Shown here: positions 11,973 through 12,606 of the stretch, one piece after another
Numbering within the stretch: the first letter of the stretch is position 1
How the letters are laid out: the number at the start of each line of letters is the position of its first letter
Origin: Rhodospirillum sp. UBA1311
GTDB lineage: Bacteria; Pseudomonadota; Alphaproteobacteria; Rhodospirillales; Rhodospirillaceae
Direction: 5' to 3'
Assembly (NCBI GenBank): GCA_002307145.1
Contig: DBTR01000057.1
Coordinates: 36,886 to 49,491 of the forward strand
Length of the DNA: 12,606 nt
Notes under the pieces: model-generated
The model's input: the letters and a program-made list of their open reading frames with translations, nothing else
Databases searched by the model: none
Told to the model about the DNA's origin: nothing
Made by a program: the position numbers and the translations under genes

Positions 11973-12606
11973 ATGTCCCTCACCGTCGCGCTGCAAATGG
12001 ACCCGATGGAAACCGTCAATATCGACGCGGATTCCACCTTCGCCCTGGCGGAGGAAGCACAGCGGCGCGGCCATCAGCTGTTTCACTACCTGCCCCGCAC
12101 CCTTCGTCTCCAGGGCGGTAAGGTCTCCGCCCGGGGCCACGGCGTCACCATGCAGCGGGTCAAGGGCGCGCCCGCGCTGTTCGGCGCAGCCGAAACCGTC
12201 GATCTCGCCCGCTTCGACGTGGTTTTGCTGCGCCAGGACCCGCCCTTCGACCTCACCTACATCACCACGACCCATATCCTGGACCACATCCATCCCGGGA
12301 CCCTGGTGGTCAACGATCCGGCATCCGTGCGCAACGCGCCGGAGAAACTCCTCGTCACCCACTTCCCCGAGCTGATGCCGCCTACCCTGGTCACCGCCGA
12401 CCGCGACGCGATCCGCGAGTTCCGTGCCGAGCACCGGGACATCATCCTCAAGCCGCTGTTCGGCGCGGGCGGTGCGGGCGTCTTCCACCTCAAGCCGGAA
12501 GACGAAAACCTCGGCTCGCTGCTCGACATGTTCTTCGCCCACTCGTCCGAACCCCTGATGATCCAGGCCTATATCCCGGCGGTGCGCGCGGGCGACAAGC
12601 GCATCA
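11973..12606 (+). CDS. gshB: Glutathione synthetase (3' end outside window)
   Basis: 211 codons are present and the frame is open at the right edge, so about the last third of the usual 310-320 residues is missing. The product reads MSLTVALQMDPMETVNIDAD, matching the family start, with AGGAG 7 bp before the ATG. Conserved blocks are STFALAEEAQRRGH (21-34), LLRQDPPFDLTYITTTHILD (85-104), VVNDPASVRNAPEKLLVTHFPELMPPTLVT (112-141) and the ATP-grasp phosphate loop KPLFGAGGAGVF (160-171). It joins gamma-glutamylcysteine and glycine with ATP in the cytoplasm to make glutathione. gshB close to rsmI-yraN recurs in alphaproteobacteria; here the BON lipoprotein and the cyclase genes lie between them. 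The rest of the ATP-grasp domain cannot be inspected. Confidence 0.97.
   Translation, partial: MSLTVALQMDPMETVNIDADSTFALAEEAQRRGHQLFHYLPRTLRLQGGKVSARGHGVTMQRVKGAPALFGAAETVDLARFDVVLLRQDPPFDLTYITTTHILDHIHPGTLVVNDPASVRNAPEKLLVTHFPELMPPTLVTADRDAIREFRAEHRDIILKPLFGAGGAGVFHLKPEDENLGSLLDMFFAHSSEPLMIQAYIPAVRAGDKRI

Noticed and set aside
1..12606. CRISPR array, tRNA/rRNA genes, insertion sequences, phage genes or toxin-antitoxin pairs
   Set aside because: I looked for regular direct repeats with spacers, tRNA arms, transposase or integrase motifs and small paired ORFs on both strands and saw none.

Overview
The window is ordinary chromosomal DNA from a high-GC alphaproteobacterium, most likely in or near Rhodospirillales. 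The reasons are the divergent grpE-hrcA / rph-rdgB-hemW block, the rsmI-yraN and gshB neighbourhood, and the wording of the RNase PH, HrcA, GshB and epsilon-subunit proteins. This placement is inference from protein families, not from a marker gene. No tRNA, rRNA, CRISPR array, transposase or phage gene was seen.

Layout. Positions 1-441 hold the 3' part of dnaQ (DNA polymerase III epsilon, +). Facing it is a broken NAD(P)-dependent oxidoreductase of the DUF1932 type (-, 623-1248). It keeps the first strand and glycine loop of its Rossmann fold and its complete C-terminal half, but has lost about 70-75 residues between them with a change of frame. Next come grpE (-) and hrcA (-), then a 147-bp divergent promoter region, then rph (+), rdgB (+), hemW (+) and a DUF1543 gene (+). 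A lipoprotein of the LppC/penicillin-binding-protein-activator family (-) faces this cluster and is divergent from rsmI (+), which is translationally coupled to yraN (+) and followed by a dual-BON lipoprotein (+, DolP/YraP-like). A PAS-GGDEF diguanylate cyclase (-) overlaps the end of the BON gene tail to tail. The 5' two thirds of gshB (+) runs off the right edge.

How the genes fit together. The left half is housekeeping: proofreading, heat-shock control and nucleotide exchange for DnaK, tRNA 3'-end trimming, removal of non-canonical purine NTPs, and a heme-related radical SAM protein. The right half matches in content the E. coli rsmI-lpoA-yraN-diaA-dolP region. It joins outer-membrane lipoproteins with a ribosome methyltransferase and a nuclease-fold protein, followed here by a c-di-GMP enzyme and glutathione synthesis.

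The most unusual signal lies between the genes. Four intergenic gaps carry copies of one composite, hairpin-rich repeat about 100-190 bp long. They share a GCCGC-GAA-GCGGC hairpin, and three also share a CGCGCTcCGCGCA block and an AAGTTATGGG block. Two copies with inverted cores flank the broken oxidoreductase. One copy ends in an intrinsic terminator only 10 bp before the hemW start codon. These resemble mosaic REP/BIME-type elements acting as 3' ends and are the best candidate here for something undescribed. No new defence or biosynthetic system was found.
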